DNA of 64,000 nt from Streptomyces sp. NA02950 (GTDB lineage: Bacteria > Actinomycetota > Actinomycetes > Streptomycetales > Streptomycetaceae): NCBI RefSeq assembly GCF_013364155.1, contig NZ_CP054916.1, forward strand, positions 5,329,001 through 5,393,000, read 5' to 3'. Positions 1 through 9,189 of the stretch are shown one piece after another. Position 1 is the first letter of the stretch; the number at the start of each line of letters is the position of its first letter. The notes beneath the pieces are model-generated. The model was not told the origin of the DNA and did not search any database. It saw nothing but the letters and a program-made list of their open reading frames with translations. The position numbers were made by a program, and so were the translations under genes.

Positions 1-1951
1 CCTCGGCCAGGACGCCGAGGGTCTCGGCGAGCGGCCGTTGCAAGGGACCGGGCGCGACGGCGGTCAGATCGGCCTGGAGCAGGACGTGGTCCAGGGGTTC
101 GGGCAGCAGCGGGGCGAGGAGGCGAGCGGCCTTCGCGGCCGCGGTGGCCACCTCGGCGGGGGTGGTCGGCGTCCCGGCGGTTGTCCCCGGAGCGGCCTTT
201 GGGGCGGTGGTCGGGGCCGGGCCCTTCGGCGGCTGGCCGAGGAGTACGCGGCCGTGGGTGGAGAGGGCGGCGCGGCCGGTGATGCCGAGGAGTTCGGCCT
301 CGGCGAGGGCCCAACGGGCCAGCCGCGACCGCAGATCGTCACCGGAGCCGGAACCGGAACCGGAATCGACACCGGAACCGGCACCGGCGCCGGAACCGGT
401 ACCGGACGCCGTCGAGGGGCCTGAGAGCCCCGAGGGACCCGAGGGACCCGAGGGCGCCGGGACGGCCGGCGCCGCCCCCCGGTGCGGCGGCCGCTCCCAA
501 CGCAGCCGTGCCAGCAGCCCGTCGAGGTCGGCCGAAGCCCCGGCCGGGAGGGTCGCGAGCAGCGTGAGCAGGCGGCGGCGGACCTCGGGGGCGGGGGAGC
601 GGTCCAGCTCCGGGCCGAGCGCGGCGAGCGTACGGCCCTTGGCGTCACGGCCGCCGACCAGGCCGGCCGTACGGGTCGCGGCGAGCCAGGCGGAGACGAG
701 CCGGGCCCACTGCTCCTCGGGGGGCAGCCGTAGCCAGTCGTCGTAGGCGGGGGTGGGGGCGTAGCGCTCGTCGGTCTCGCCGTCGGAGGCCAGCAGCCCG
801 GCGGCGTAGGCCAGCTCGATCCAGAACGCGGCGACCTGCTCGGTCACATCGAGCGCGGCGGCGGTCCGCTTCAGGTCGCGCACGCTCAGCCCGCCCGCGC
901 GCAGCACCTGCGGCGCGGCGCTCTCCCACTGCCCCATCAGCTCCTCGACAGTGGCCAGCGCGGTGAACGCCTGGCCCGCGGCGGTGCTGTCCACAGCCTG
1001 TGGACGGTGTTCGGCGGCGGGCGGCAGCGGCGGCGGAAGCGGTTCGGGGGTGCGGTGCGCCCGGCCGCCGCGCAGATGCAGCGCGACCTCACGGGGGAGC
1101 ACCACATTGCGCTGCCCGGACGGCAGCAGCAGCCCGCGCTCCAGCAGCCAGGCGACGGGCGGGGTCGGCGAGGCCACGGACGCCTCGCCGTACGGCGGCC
1201 CCCAGACCAGCTTGGCCAGGACGGCATGGCCCCCCTCGGGCGCCTGGGCCAGCAGCGCCGCCATCCGCGCGCGGTCGCCGAACAGCCCGGCCAGGGCGGC
1301 CGCGGCCGTCACCGGGTCGTGCGTGGGTGGCAGTCCGGCCGTGGCCAGCAACTCCTGGAGGCGGCCGGGGGACATCCCGGAGGTGGCCTCCCGGACGGTG
1401 GGGCCGAGACCGGTCGGGGACGGTGCGGTGGGGGAGGGGGACAGCAGCTCACGGGCGGTACGGACCAGCCGCAGCCGGTCGTCGCCGCCCCAGACGAGGG
1501 CCTGGCCGCGCAGCGTGGCCACGGCGCGCGGCAGCTCGGCGGCGATATGCGCGCGCCGCTCGGCGGGGAGGGGCGCCGCGGCGGACGGGCCCGCCTCGCC
1601 GGCCGCCTCGCCGCCCACTCCCTCGTCCGTCCCCGTCATCAGGGCGCGCAGCGTCTCGTACGGACACGGGTCGGGCGCCACCGCCAGCGCCTCGGCGGTC
1701 TGGAGCGCGAACCGGTCCAGGCGCTCCACCGCCCGTACGACCGAGGCCCGGGTCCCGGCCCGGGTGGCGAGCTGGGTGAGGTCGTTCGGGACCGGGGACA
1801 GCAGGTCGGGGCGGGCGTGCAGCAGGGTGGCGAGGGCGTCGTCGGGGCGGGCGCGCAGCTCCTCGGCGAGTGTGCGCGGCGCACCGCGGCCGCTGTCCGC
1901 CGGGCCGGTCTCTGCCGCCACGCGCGCCTCCCGATTCCGCGAGCTGGTCAT
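1..1951 (-). CDS. Helicase-associated domain protein (XPB/Ssl2-like), 3' end outside window
   Basis: About 650 residues are visible, read leftward from ATG at 1951; the C-terminus lies beyond position 1. The visible part is Leu/Ala-rich helical sequence typical of the actinobacterial proteins called 'helicase-associated domain' (Helicase_C_3 family); near the window edge it carries the family stretch LQADLTAVAPGPL (about 85-45). No Walker A or DEAD motif is visible, so this part has no helicase core and helicase activity is not shown. A Gly/Ser/Thr-rich linker encoded by short GGAACC-type repeats (about 335-415) separates two helical parts. The start is supported by a -10-like TACTGT seven bases upstream, which suggests a leaderless mRNA. 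It is divergent from the gene at 2066. Exact role unknown; a nucleic-acid-linked function is inference from the family name. Confidence 0.75.
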   Translation of the reverse strand, partial: MTSSRNREARVAAETGPADSGRGAPRTLAEELRARPDDALATLLHARPDLLSPVPNDLTQLATRAGTRASVVRAVERLDRFALQTAEALAVAPDPCPYETLRALMTGTDEGVGGEAAGEAGPSAAAPLPAERRAHIAAELPRAVATLRGQALVWGGDDRLRLVRTARELLSPSPTAPSPTGLGPTVREATSGMSPGRLQELLATAGLPPTHDPVTAAAALAGLFGDRARMAALLAQAPEGGHAVLAKLVWGPPYGEASVASPTPPVAWLLERGLLLPSGQRNVVLPREVALHLRGGRAHRTPEPLPPPLPPAAEHRPQAVDSTAAGQAFTALATVEELMGQWESAAPQVLRAGGLSVRDLKRTAAALDVTEQVAAFWIELAYAAGLLASDGETDERYAPTPAYDDWLRLPPEEQWARLVSAWLAATRTAGLVGGRDAKGRTLAALGPELDRSPAPEVRRRLLTLLATLPAGASADLDGLLARLRWERPPHRGAAPAVPAPSGPSGPSGLSGPSTASGTGSGAGAGSGVDSGSGSGSGDDLRSRLARWALAEAELLGITGRAALSTHGRVLLGQPPKGPAPTTAPKAAPGTTAGTPTTPAEVATAAAKAARLLAPLLPEPLDHVLLQADLTAVAPGPLQRPLAETLGVLAE

Positions 1952-1958
1952 TCGATCC

Positions 1959-1964
1959 ACAGTA
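1959..1964 (-). promoter_or_regulatory. -10 box for leaderless helicase-associated gene
   Basis: TACTGT on the minus strand, seven bases before the ATG at 1951. No -35 is convincing. This spacing places the transcription start on the start codon. Confidence 0.4.
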
Positions 1965-2065
1965 CCCGGGGGTGGCGGACGCCGGTGGTGCGGCGGGAAA
2001 CCGCCCCGCACGGTACGGTCGAAGCCGTCTTGGTACGCCGACCGTGCGCATTCTCAGGGGTCTTG

Positions 2066-3325
2066 GTGGGGATCGAGAGCGAAAAGCTCGTCTACGACTA
2101 TCTGAGCCGTGTCGGGGACCTGGCCCAGCAGCAGGGGTTGTCGTCGGGCGACCGGATGCGGCTGGTCTCCGGGCTCCGGGCCGATATCGACCACCGGCGG
2201 GCCACCGGCGGTACGGACAGCACGGCCGGGGTGAAGCGGATCCTCGCCAAGCTGGGCTCGCCCGCCGACGTGGTCGCCGCCGCGGGCGGCCGGGCCCCCG
2301 ACCCGGGTGCGGGTACGGGCACCGGCACGGGCGCGTCAACCGGAACACCGAGCGGTACGTCCTTCGGAACGTCCACGCCGGACCCGGCCGTTCCCGAGCC
2401 GCCGCGCGGTGCGGCGGGCGCGGCACGGGCGGCCCGCGACAAGCTGGCCGGGCTCGCCGAACGCACCGGGCTGACCGGGGGCAAGGTGCCCTCGCCGCGC
2501 GAGGGGAACGGCGCCGGAACGGACGACAGCACCTCCCTGATCAAGCACACCCCCGTCACCCCCGACAAGCCCGGTATCCCGGCCCCGCGCCCGGCCGCCG
2601 CGTCACCACCGCACCTCGCGGGCGAGGACGAGCTCGGCCCGCGCGAGTCCGATCCGGACTGGTGGCATGTGGAGCCGGGCCCGTTCGCCCAGCCCGAGCA
2701 GCACGACGCGCAGTACGGCGCCGTGGAGGGGTTCGTCGGCGGGATCGAGATCCCCGAACTGCTCGGCGGCACCTCGGCCGAGCAGGAGCGACGGGAACGG
2801 CGGGAGCGGTTCGAGAAGGACGCCGCCGAGCGGGCCGCGGCCGAGGAGGAAGCGGAAGCCGAAGCGGACGCGGACTCCGACGGCGTCCCGGCACGCCGCC
2901 GCGGGCTGCTGCGCCGTGCCCTGTTCGGGCGTGGCAAGGCCGCCGCGGCGGACGACGGAGGCGGTGCGGCCGCCGGGGCCGGGTGGCTGGCGGGCCTCGG
3001 CCCGCTGCTGCTGGTCTCGATCGCGCTGCTCGTCGCGGGCGCCGTGCTGGGCAACATCCTGCTGCTGGGCTTCGGCTGGGTGCTGGCGTACACCACCGGC
3101 AGGCACTCCCGGGCCGAGGCGAAGTGGGCCGTGCTGGGCATGCCCGGTCTGGTCGCGGCCGGGGGCATGGTCTGGCTGTGGGGGCGCGGCAACGGCAGGT
3201 GGGGCGACCCGATCCCGAAGGACGGGATGAAGGACGCGCTCGCGGACACGTGGCCGGTGGTCGTCCGGGCCGCGGCCGTGGCTACGGTGCTCTTCCTGGT
3301 GTGGCGGGCACGGCGCCGCGGCTGA
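2066..3325 (+). CDS. HAAS-like membrane protein with acidic linker
   Basis: 419 residues from GTG at 2066, preceded by AGGGG with a 5-base spacer. Residues 1-75 form a helical domain ending in a KRILAKLGSPADVVAAAGG segment, which resembles the HAAS/DUF1700 type of signalling-associated helical domain (a pattern judgement, not a search). A long Gly/Thr/Pro-rich and then acidic, Ala/Glu-rich low-complexity region follows (about 75-290). The C-terminus has about four hydrophobic segments (about 310-415) ending in a basic tail, so the N-terminal domain should be cytoplasmic. Divergent from the helicase-associated gene. Function unknown. Confidence 0.75.
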   Translation: MGIESEKLVYDYLSRVGDLAQQQGLSSGDRMRLVSGLRADIDHRRATGGTDSTAGVKRILAKLGSPADVVAAAGGRAPDPGAGTGTGTGASTGTPSGTSFGTSTPDPAVPEPPRGAAGAARAARDKLAGLAERTGLTGGKVPSPREGNGAGTDDSTSLIKHTPVTPDKPGIPAPRPAAASPPHLAGEDELGPRESDPDWWHVEPGPFAQPEQHDAQYGAVEGFVGGIEIPELLGGTSAEQERRERRERFEKDAAERAAAEEEAEAEADADSDGVPARRRGLLRRALFGRGKAAAADDGGGAAAGAGWLAGLGPLLLVSIALLVAGAVLGNILLLGFGWVLAYTTGRHSRAEAKWAVLGMPGLVAAGGMVWLWGRGNGRWGDPIPKDGMKDALADTWPVVVRAAAVATVLFLVWRARRRG

Positions 3326-3363
3326 CACCTTCCGGGCGCCTGCCCGTTCCGCGCCCCGGACTA

Positions 3364-3438
3364 CGGCCCGAACTCGATCCCGGACAACGACCCCGGACAA
3401 CGGCCCCGAACTCGATCCCGGACAACGACCCCGGACAA
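3364..3438 (+). repeat. 37/38-bp tandem repeat, two units
   Basis: Two nearly identical units (3364-3400 and 3401-3438) differ by one inserted C. Each holds two GGACAACGACCCCGGACAA-like half-units. It lies in the 170-bp gap between the membrane protein and the HAD gene. No hairpin is obvious; most likely replication slippage. Confidence 0.8.
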
Positions 3439-3495
3439 CGGCCCGGCCTACGGCCCCGTACAGAGGACCCGTGTGCGAACGGCACAATGAGGGGC

Positions 3496-4128
3496 ATGGC
3501 TTCGCACACGGTGACGGTCGGCTTCGACCTGGACATGACGCTCATCGACTCCCGGCCCGGTATCAAGGCGGCGTACGAAGAGCTGTCCGCCCGCACCGGC
3601 ACCTTCGTGGACGCCGAGCTGGCCATCACCCGGCTGGGGCCGCCGCTGGAGCAGGAGCTCGCACACTGGTTCCCCGACGAGCGCATCCCGGAGATCAGCG
3701 ACCTCTACCGCGAGCTGTACCCGGAGTACGCGATCGGGCCCACGCCCGCGCTGCCCGGCGCCCTCGAGGCGATCGAGGCGGTGCGGCGGGCCGGGGGCCG
3801 GAGCGTGGTGGTCACCGCCAAGCACGAGCCCAACGCCAAGCTGCACCTGAGCCATCTGGGCATCGCGCCGGACGCGGTCGTCGGCTGGCTGTGGGCCGAG
3901 GCCAAGGCGGAGGCGCTGCGCGAGTACGGGGCGACGGTCTACGTAGGCGACCACACCGGCGATGTACGGGGCGCGCGCATCGCGGACGCGCTGTCGGTGG
4001 CCGTCCCCACGGGGCCGTGCGACGCGGACGAACTGCGTCAGGCCGGGGCCGATGTGGTGCTCGGGGATCTGACGGCGTTCCCGGCGTGGCTGGAGCGCCA
4101 CCTCGACGGGCGGTCGACCGGGAGCTGA
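3496..4128 (+). CDS. HAD-superfamily hydrolase (phosphoglycolate phosphatase-like)
   Basis: 210 residues. Motif I is GFDLDMTLIDS near the N-terminus, with the nucleophile Asp and the second acid/base Asp; motif II is the VVTAKHEPN segment (Thr, about 111); the Lys near 112-117 and motif III GDHTGDVRGA (about 155) supply the remaining acidic residues. An alpha-helical cap follows motif I (about 20-85), so it is a class I, GPH/Gph-like small-phosphate phosphatase; the substrate cannot be read from sequence. ATG 3496 is chosen because CACAAT lies seven bases upstream, fitting a leaderless start; ATG 3487 is in frame but would leave no leader signal. Confidence 0.85.
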   Translation: MASHTVTVGFDLDMTLIDSRPGIKAAYEELSARTGTFVDAELAITRLGPPLEQELAHWFPDERIPEISDLYRELYPEYAIGPTPALPGALEAIEAVRRAGGRSVVVTAKHEPNAKLHLSHLGIAPDAVVGWLWAEAKAEALREYGATVYVGDHTGDVRGARIADALSVAVPTGPCDADELRQAGADVVLGDLTAFPAWLERHLDGRSTGS

Positions 4129-4171
4129 CCCCGGGGCCCCGGCTCCCGACCACCCGGGCCCGCCGACCCGG

Positions 4172-4459
4172 TCAGGCGGCTCCGCGGCCGTCCTGGGTCC
4201 GGGCGGCCTCCCGCCGCTGCGCGCTGATCGACCGCAGCACTCCGGCCGCGGCGAGCGCGAAGCCGACGCCCATCAGCATGGAGATGAGGTACGCGGCCGT
4301 CGGCAGCGGATCCGCGCCCAGGAACATGGGTGCGACGGTGGCGAGGGTGGCGATCGCGCCGACGGCGAAGACGATCACGCCGATGCGTACCAGCCGGTCG
4401 CCGGGCGCCTCCTGGCCGCTGACGGGAGCGGTTCCACGGTGCGGGGTTTCATTGCTCAC
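4172..4459 (-). CDS. Small two-helix membrane protein
   Basis: 95 residues from GTG at 4459. After a short polar N-terminus there are two hydrophobic segments (about 25-45 and 55-75) and a basic C-terminal tail RSISAQRREAARTQD. The start is supported by TACCCT six bases upstream (leaderless pattern). No recognisable domain. It is convergent with the HAD hydrolase (43-bp gap) and divergent from the cold-shock gene. Confidence 0.7.
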   Translation of the reverse strand: MSNETPHRGTAPVSGQEAPGDRLVRIGVIVFAVGAIATLATVAPMFLGADPLPTAAYLISMLMGVGFALAAAGVLRSISAQRREAARTQDGRGAA

Positions 4460-4522
4460 CGCACCAGGGTAGATCGGTGCCTGAGCGCGCGTACGAACCA
4501 CCCGGAACCACCCGGGTACGTC

Positions 4523-4550
4523 TTGTCACCGGGCTCGGGACCATTAGCCT
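4523..4550 (+). promoter_or_regulatory. Promoter of the cold-shock gene
   Basis: TTGTCA (4523-4528), 16-base spacer, TAGCCT (4545-4550). Transcription would start near 4557, giving an 80-base 5' UTR before the GTG at 4639, as expected for a cold-shock mRNA. Confidence 0.5.
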
Positions 4551-4558
4551 TGGAGGTG

Positions 4559-4576
4559 GCGGGTCTTACGACCCGC
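4559..4576 (+). promoter_or_regulatory. 5' UTR hairpin of the cold-shock mRNA
   Basis: GCGGGTC-TTAC-GACCCGC forms a perfect 7-bp stem with a 4-base loop, right at the predicted 5' end of the transcript. It could stabilise the 5' end or be part of a temperature-responsive leader; the sequence does not decide. Confidence 0.45.
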
Positions 4577-4638
4577 TGTAGTGCTATCCAGAGCTGTTTT
4601 TCCGTGTTTTCCGACGAGCGACGAGGACGAGGACAGAC

Positions 4639-5022
4639 GTGCCTACCGGCAAGGTCAAGTGGTTCAACAGTGAGAAGGGCTTCGGCTTTCTCTCCCGCGA
4701 TGACGGCGGCGACGTCTTCGTGCACTCGTCGGTGCTCCCGGAAGGCGTGGACGCGCTGAAGCCGGGGCAGCGCGTGGAATTCGGTGTAGTGGCGGGAAAC
4801 CGCGGTGACCAGGCACTTTCGGTAACGATGCTCGACCCGACCCCGTCGGTGGCGGCGGCCCAGCGGCGCAAGCCGGACGAGCTGGCGTCCATCGTCCAGG
4901 ACTTGACCACCCTGTTGGAGAACGTGACCCAGCAGCTGGAGCGCGGCCGGTATCCCGACAAGGCGCACGGTCACAAGATCGCGGGCATGCTGCGCGCGGT
5001 GGCCGACCAGCTCGACGTCTGA
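4639..5022 (+). CDS. Cold-shock domain protein with C-terminal extension
   Basis: 127 residues from GTG 4639. Residues 1-66 are a CspA-type OB fold: [15 protein letters not shown] carries RNP1 (KGFGFL) and DVFVHSS carries RNP2, which bind single-stranded RNA/DNA. About 60 extra C-terminal residues form a helix-rich tail ([17 protein letters not shown]) not found in minimal 67-residue Csp proteins; the same longer form occurs in Streptomyces orthologues (from memory, the scoF/SCO4325 type). It lies next to the menaquinone genes, convergent with mqnD across a 71-bp gap. Confidence 0.93.
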   Translation: MPTGKVKWFNSEKGFGFLSRDDGGDVFVHSSVLPEGVDALKPGQRVEFGVVAGNRGDQALSVTMLDPTPSVAAAQRRKPDELASIVQDLTTLLENVTQQLERGRYPDKAHGHKIAGMLRAVADQLDV

Positions 5023-5093
5023 CCCCGACTCGTACCCGTAACGAATCAGACACTCTCGGCGACGAGATCCGGACAAACGCCGGAGAGGCGTCG

Positions 5094-5945
5094 TCAGACG
5101 AACTCCAGTGCGTCGGGGCCGAGGGGCGGTACCAGCCCCTCGGCCGCCGCGCGGGTCAGCAGCCCCCGCACCGCGGCGTAACCGTCCTCGCCCAGCCCGG
5201 CGGTGAACTCGTTCACGTACAGCCCGATGTGCTGGTCGGCGACGGCCGGGTCCATCTCCTGGGCGTGCTCCAGCACATACGGGCGGGACGCCGCCGGGTC
5301 GTCCCACGCCATCAGTACCGAGGTGCGGGCGGCGTCGGCGAGCGCGCGCAGCCGCTCCGCGCCCAGTGAGCGCTTGGCGATGATCGCGCCGAGCGGGATC
5401 GGCAGCCCGGTGGTCAACTCCCAGTGCTCGCCCATGTCGGCGAGGCGGTGCAGCCCGTACTCCTGATAGGTGAACCGGGCTTCGTGGATGACGAGTCCGG
5501 CGTCCACCTTGCCGTCCCGCACCGCGGGCATGATCTCGTGGAACGGCAGTACCTGGATCTGCCCCACGCCCTCCGGCACTTCGGCCGCCGCCCACAGCCG
5601 GAAGAGCAGATACGCCGTGGAACGCTCGCCCGGCACCGCGACCGTCTTCCCCGCCAGGTCCGATGGACGGCCGGGCTCCCGGGTCAGTACCAGCGGTCCG
5701 CAGCCACGGCCCAGCGCCCCGCCGCACGGCAGCAGCGCGTACTGGTCCAGCACCCACGGCAGCACGGCGTACGACACCTTCAGCACGTCGAACTCCCCGC
5801 GCTCGGCCATCCCGTTGGTGATGTCGATGTCGGCGAAGGTGACATCCAGCGGCGGGGCCCCGGGAACGCGGCCGTGTGCCCAGGCGTCGAAGACGAAGGT
5901 GTCGTTCGGGCACGGGGAGTACGCGATCTTCAGGTGCTCAGGCAC
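5094..5945 (-). CDS. mqnD: 1,4-dihydroxy-6-naphthoate synthase (futalosine pathway)
   Basis: 283 residues. MqnD converts cyclic dehypoxanthine futalosine to 1,4-dihydroxy-6-naphthoate in the futalosine route to menaquinone used by Streptomyces. The protein has the periplasmic-binding-protein-like fold of MqnA/MqnD, opening with IAYSPCPNDTFVFDAWAHG; the SPCPNDTF motif and DITNG segment mark MqnD rather than MqnA. GTG 5945 is chosen because AAGGAA lies just upstream. It overlaps the 3' end of mqnB by 8 bases, so the two are translationally coupled. Confidence 0.93.
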   Translation of the reverse strand: MPEHLKIAYSPCPNDTFVFDAWAHGRVPGAPPLDVTFADIDITNGMAERGEFDVLKVSYAVLPWVLDQYALLPCGGALGRGCGPLVLTREPGRPSDLAGKTVAVPGERSTAYLLFRLWAAAEVPEGVGQIQVLPFHEIMPAVRDGKVDAGLVIHEARFTYQEYGLHRLADMGEHWELTTGLPIPLGAIIAKRSLGAERLRALADAARTSVLMAWDDPAASRPYVLEHAQEMDPAVADQHIGLYVNEFTAGLGEDGYAAVRGLLTRAAAEGLVPPLGPDALEFV

Positions 5946-6753
5946 TTCCGGATTCCTTCCCGGTCGAGGTCCGGGCCGGGGCCCGGGTCCAGGTTCTGAG
6001 GACAGGTGCGATGTGCCCGAAGGCGTCCGCCAGGGCCTCGAGCGCCTCGCCGATCCGCCAGGCCGCCCGGTCGCGCGGGCCGACGGCGTTGGAGACCGCC
6101 CGTACCTCCAGGACGGGCACGGACTGTGCGGCGGCCGCCTCCGCCACCCCGAACCCCTCCATCGCCTCGGCGGCGGCCCGCGGATGACGCCGCAGCAGCT
6201 CCGCGGCCCGCTCGGCACTGCCGGTCACGGTCGAGACGGTGAGCACGGTGCCGCGGACCGCTCGCGCGGCTTCGGCCGCGGCGGTGACGAGGTCGGCGGG
6301 GGGCAGATGTTCGACGGTGCCGAAGCCGAGGTCGGTGACGGCGGCGAAGCCGTCGGGGGTCTCGGCGCCGAGGTCGGCGGCGACCACGGCATCGGCGATC
6401 ACGACGGAGCCGAGCGGGGCGCGGGGCGCGACCGGACCGGTGGCCGGGGCGGTCGCCGGTCCGGTGAAGCCGCCGCCGATACCGGCCGATACGGCGAGGT
6501 CGTAGGGGGCGCCCGCGAGCGCGGCGGCGGTCAGGGCGGTGGCGGTGCCCGCCGCCGCGGCCGCCGGGCCGACCCCGGCGGCCAGTACGTCAAGGGTGAG
6601 GTCGCCCGAGGTGCCGGACCACTCCAGCCGGTGCAGCACGCCGCCGGGCAGGGCGACTTCGGCGGCCGCGGGTGCCGTGGTCGACGGGCGTCCGAGGCCC
6701 CGCACCACGGCGTCCCGCTCCGCGGCGACGGCGGTGACGATCAGCGCGCGCAT
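5938..6753 (-). CDS. mqnB: Futalosine hydrolase
   Basis: 271 residues. MqnB removes hypoxanthine from futalosine, giving dehypoxanthine futalosine. The protein is a nucleoside-phosphorylase/MTA-SAH nucleosidase fold enzyme: DLAVSAGIGGGF (about 85), VIADAVVAADLGAET (about 120) and the EAMEGFGVAEAAA segment (about 190) correspond to the purine/ribose-binding strand and helix. It starts 17 bp after the DUF2771 lipoprotein and overlaps mqnD, so the three form one leftward operon. It catalyses the step just before MqnC and two before MqnD; MqnA and MqnC are not in this window. Confidence 0.92.
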   Translation of the reverse strand: MRALIVTAVAAERDAVVRGLGRPSTTAPAAAEVALPGGVLHRLEWSGTSGDLTLDVLAAGVGPAAAAAGTATALTAAALAGAPYDLAVSAGIGGGFTGPATAPATGPVAPRAPLGSVVIADAVVAADLGAETPDGFAAVTDLGFGTVEHLPPADLVTAAAEAARAVRGTVLTVSTVTGSAERAAELLRRHPRAAAEAMEGFGVAEAAAAQSVPVLEVRAVSNAVGPRDRAAWRIGEALEALADAFGHIAPVLRTWTRAPARTSTGKESGSA

Positions 6754-6769
6754 CGGCGCCGGTCGTCCC

Positions 6770-7285
6770 TCAGGAGTCCCGCTCGAGCTTGAAGCGCCAG
6801 ATGCCCTTGGGGCGCTTGCTGCCCTTGCCTTCCTCGTCCACCTGGACGACGGTCAGGGTGACCTTGTTGACCGGAGTCTGCTGGCCCGTCTGGGGGTTCG
6901 ACTGCGACAGCAGGGTCTCGCTGTCGAAGCTGCGGTAGGTCTCGGTGCTCGGCTCGTTCATGACCGGGTTGCCGGCGACCACGGCCCAGCCGGACTTGGC
7001 GATCTTCGGGTCGACGCCGATGCGCACCTTCTCGCCGGGGGTCACCTTGATCGTCTTCTCCGGCGCATGCTCCAGGCACTTGTCCAACGCCGACTTGCTG
7101 AGCTGCTCGCTCTCGTTGTAGCAGTCCTTGGCGGCCTCCGCCGTCACGGTGGTCGAGCCGACCGTCACCGTCGCGAGCGGAGTCGGCTTGTCGCAGGCGG
7201 AGAGGGCGATGAGCCCGAGGGCAACGGCACAGGCGGCGGTGGCGGCGCGGCGGCCCTTGCCCCTGGAAAACAACGCAGCGGTCAT
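6770..7285 (-). CDS. DUF2771 lipoprotein
   Basis: 171 residues. A basic N-terminus (SRGKGRR) leads into a hydrophobic segment ending in the lipobox LIALSAC (Cys about 31), so it should be lipid-anchored outside the membrane. The mature part carries two further Cys (CYNES, KCLEH), likely a disulphide, and ends in a beta-rich region ending IWRFKLERDS. It matches the actinobacterial DUF2771 family as I remember it. It is the first gene of the mqnB-mqnD operon, but no role in menaquinone synthesis is known to me. Confidence 0.8.
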   Translation of the reverse strand: MTAALFSRGKGRRAATAACAVALGLIALSACDKPTPLATVTVGSTTVTAEAAKDCYNESEQLSKSALDKCLEHAPEKTIKVTPGEKVRIGVDPKIAKSGWAVVAGNPVMNEPSTETYRSFDSETLLSQSNPQTGQQTPVNKVTLTVVQVDEEGKGSKRPKGIWRFKLERDS

Positions 7286-7437
7286 GCGGGCAGGCTATCG
7301 GTCCGTTCCGATCACGCCGCGCGGGGGTTGGTCCCAGAGCGTTTCGCCGCCGGGTCCGGCCGCCGTTCCGCCTTCCGTTCCGGCTCTCGTCCCGCCGTCC
7401 CCTCCGCCCCGCTTGTGCTCCGTGCGGGCCCCGCCGG

Positions 7438-8943
7438 TCAGGCCACCCGGGGGCGCGGGGCACCGTGCCGGGCGGCGCTCAGCAGCCCCCGTACGCTCGC
7501 GGCGGCGCCCAGGGCCACCAACGCCGCGGCGACCGCCATCCCCAGCACCCCGTTGAGCGGCAGCGCGATGCCCACGGCCCCGCCGACGACCCACGCCATC
7601 TGGAGTGTGGTCTCCGAGCGGGAGAAGGCGGAGGTGCGGACCTCTTCGGGGACGTCGCGCTGGATGAGCGCGTCCAACGACAGCTTGCCCAGTGCCTGGG
7701 AGATGCCCGCCGCGGCGGCGACGGCGGCGACCGTCACCGCCCCGTACAGCACGGCCGCCACGAAGATCACCCCGAGGGCCGAGGTCAGCACCACCGCGAT
7801 GATCAGCTCCGGGCCGCGGGCCCGCAGCCAGGCGCCGATCGCCGTGCCCAGGGCGTTGCCGCCGCCCGCCGCGACCGCGACCAGGCCGAGGGACAGCTCG
7901 GGGCTGAGCCCGCCCACCGGCTGGTCGCGCAGCAGGAACGCGAGGAAGAGGGTGAGGAAGCCGGACAGCGCCTTCAGCGAGGCGCAGGCCTGGAGGGCGT
8001 GCAGCACGGACGGGCCGACGGTGCGCAGTCCGGGCCGCCGCTCCCGGTCGGGGGAGCGTCCGCCGAAGATCCCGCCGAACCATCCCCCGGGTTGAGTCCC
8101 GAACCGGCTCCAGACCCCGCTCCCGGACCGCCCGCCGAACCGCGCGCCCGAGGGCGCCGTCGGCCGCGGCCGGGGACGGGGCCGGTGCACGGAGACCGGC
8201 AGATGCAGATGGTGCGCGCCCGAGGTGAGCCGCGCCCGCGCCTCGCCGAGGGAGGAGTCCACCTTGTGCGGCAGCGTGAAGGACAGGAACGTGCCCGCCA
8301 TGAAGATCACGAACGCCCCGTACAGCGGCCAGCTCGGCCCCAGCTGATGCAGTCCGGCCCCCAGCGGCGCCGCGACACCGGTCGCCAGCAGCCCGGCGAG
8401 GGTCACCCGGGAATTCGCCTTGACCAGTGAGAAACGGGGTGGCAGCAGCCGTGGCACGATCGCGGACCGCACCACGCCGTACGCCTTGGACGCCACCAGC
8501 ACGCCCAGGGCCTCCGGATACAGCTCCACCCCGCCGCCCACCACCGCGCCCGCCATCGTCAGCGCCAGCAGCGCCCGGGTGAGCATCGCGCCCGCCATCG
8601 CCGCGCGGCGGCCGTGCGGAATGCGGTCCAGCAGTGGGCCGATGACGGGGGCCAGGAGGGCGAACGGTGCCAGGGTGATGGCCAGATACAGCGCGACCCG
8701 CCCGCGCGCCTGGTCGGTCGGGACCGAGAAGAAGATCGTGGAGGCGAGCGCGACGGTGATCATCATGTCGCCGGCCGAGTTCACCGCATGCAGTTCGATC
8801 AGCTTGCCGAGCCCGGACTCCCCCGCCCCGTGCGCATGGGTGGCCCGGCGGATGCCGCGGCCGGTCGCGGTGAAGGGGAGGTGCAGTGCGCGAGCGATCC
8901 AGCGGCCCGACCGCTGGATCGGGCCGCTGCCGTGGAACCGCAT
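7438..8943 (-). CDS. MFS transporter
   Basis: 501 residues from ATG 8943, preceded by AGGTGG with a 5-base spacer. A ~60-residue cytoplasmic N-terminus containing HAHGAGESGLGKLIELHAV precedes about 12 transmembrane segments; the loop after TM2 has the MFS-like GPLLDRIPHGRR motif A. A long Arg/Pro/Gly-rich central loop (about residues 245-305) splits the two halves. Substrate unknown. An in-frame ATG at 9030, also with a good GGGGAG site, would add 29 residues; I prefer 8943 because remembered homologues start near this point. Confidence 0.8.
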   Translation of the reverse strand: MRFHGSGPIQRSGRWIARALHLPFTATGRGIRRATHAHGAGESGLGKLIELHAVNSAGDMMITVALASTIFFSVPTDQARGRVALYLAITLAPFALLAPVIGPLLDRIPHGRRAAMAGAMLTRALLALTMAGAVVGGGVELYPEALGVLVASKAYGVVRSAIVPRLLPPRFSLVKANSRVTLAGLLATGVAAPLGAGLHQLGPSWPLYGAFVIFMAGTFLSFTLPHKVDSSLGEARARLTSGAHHLHLPVSVHRPRPRPRPTAPSGARFGGRSGSGVWSRFGTQPGGWFGGIFGGRSPDRERRPGLRTVGPSVLHALQACASLKALSGFLTLFLAFLLRDQPVGGLSPELSLGLVAVAAGGGNALGTAIGAWLRARGPELIIAVVLTSALGVIFVAAVLYGAVTVAAVAAAAGISQALGKLSLDALIQRDVPEEVRTSAFSRSETTLQMAWVVGGAVGIALPLNGVLGMAVAAALVALGAAASVRGLLSAARHGAPRPRVA

Positions 8944-9189
8944 GCCTGCCACCTGACCATGGTGCAGCCAACACGGCCGGGACGTGAGACGTTCGACGGC
9001 TTTCCGGTTCGGTTCGGTTCGGTCCGACATCGTCGGCACTCCCCAGTAACCCCCCTCTGTCCAGGACAAACGCGGTTCGCATGGGGCGGATGACGGAGGA
9101 TCGGGGCGGGACGGGGGTGGGGGCGGCCCGGCCGGACAAGGTAGCGTGCGTAGCGCGCCACCGACGGTCGTTCCTGGCCATGCACCGAG

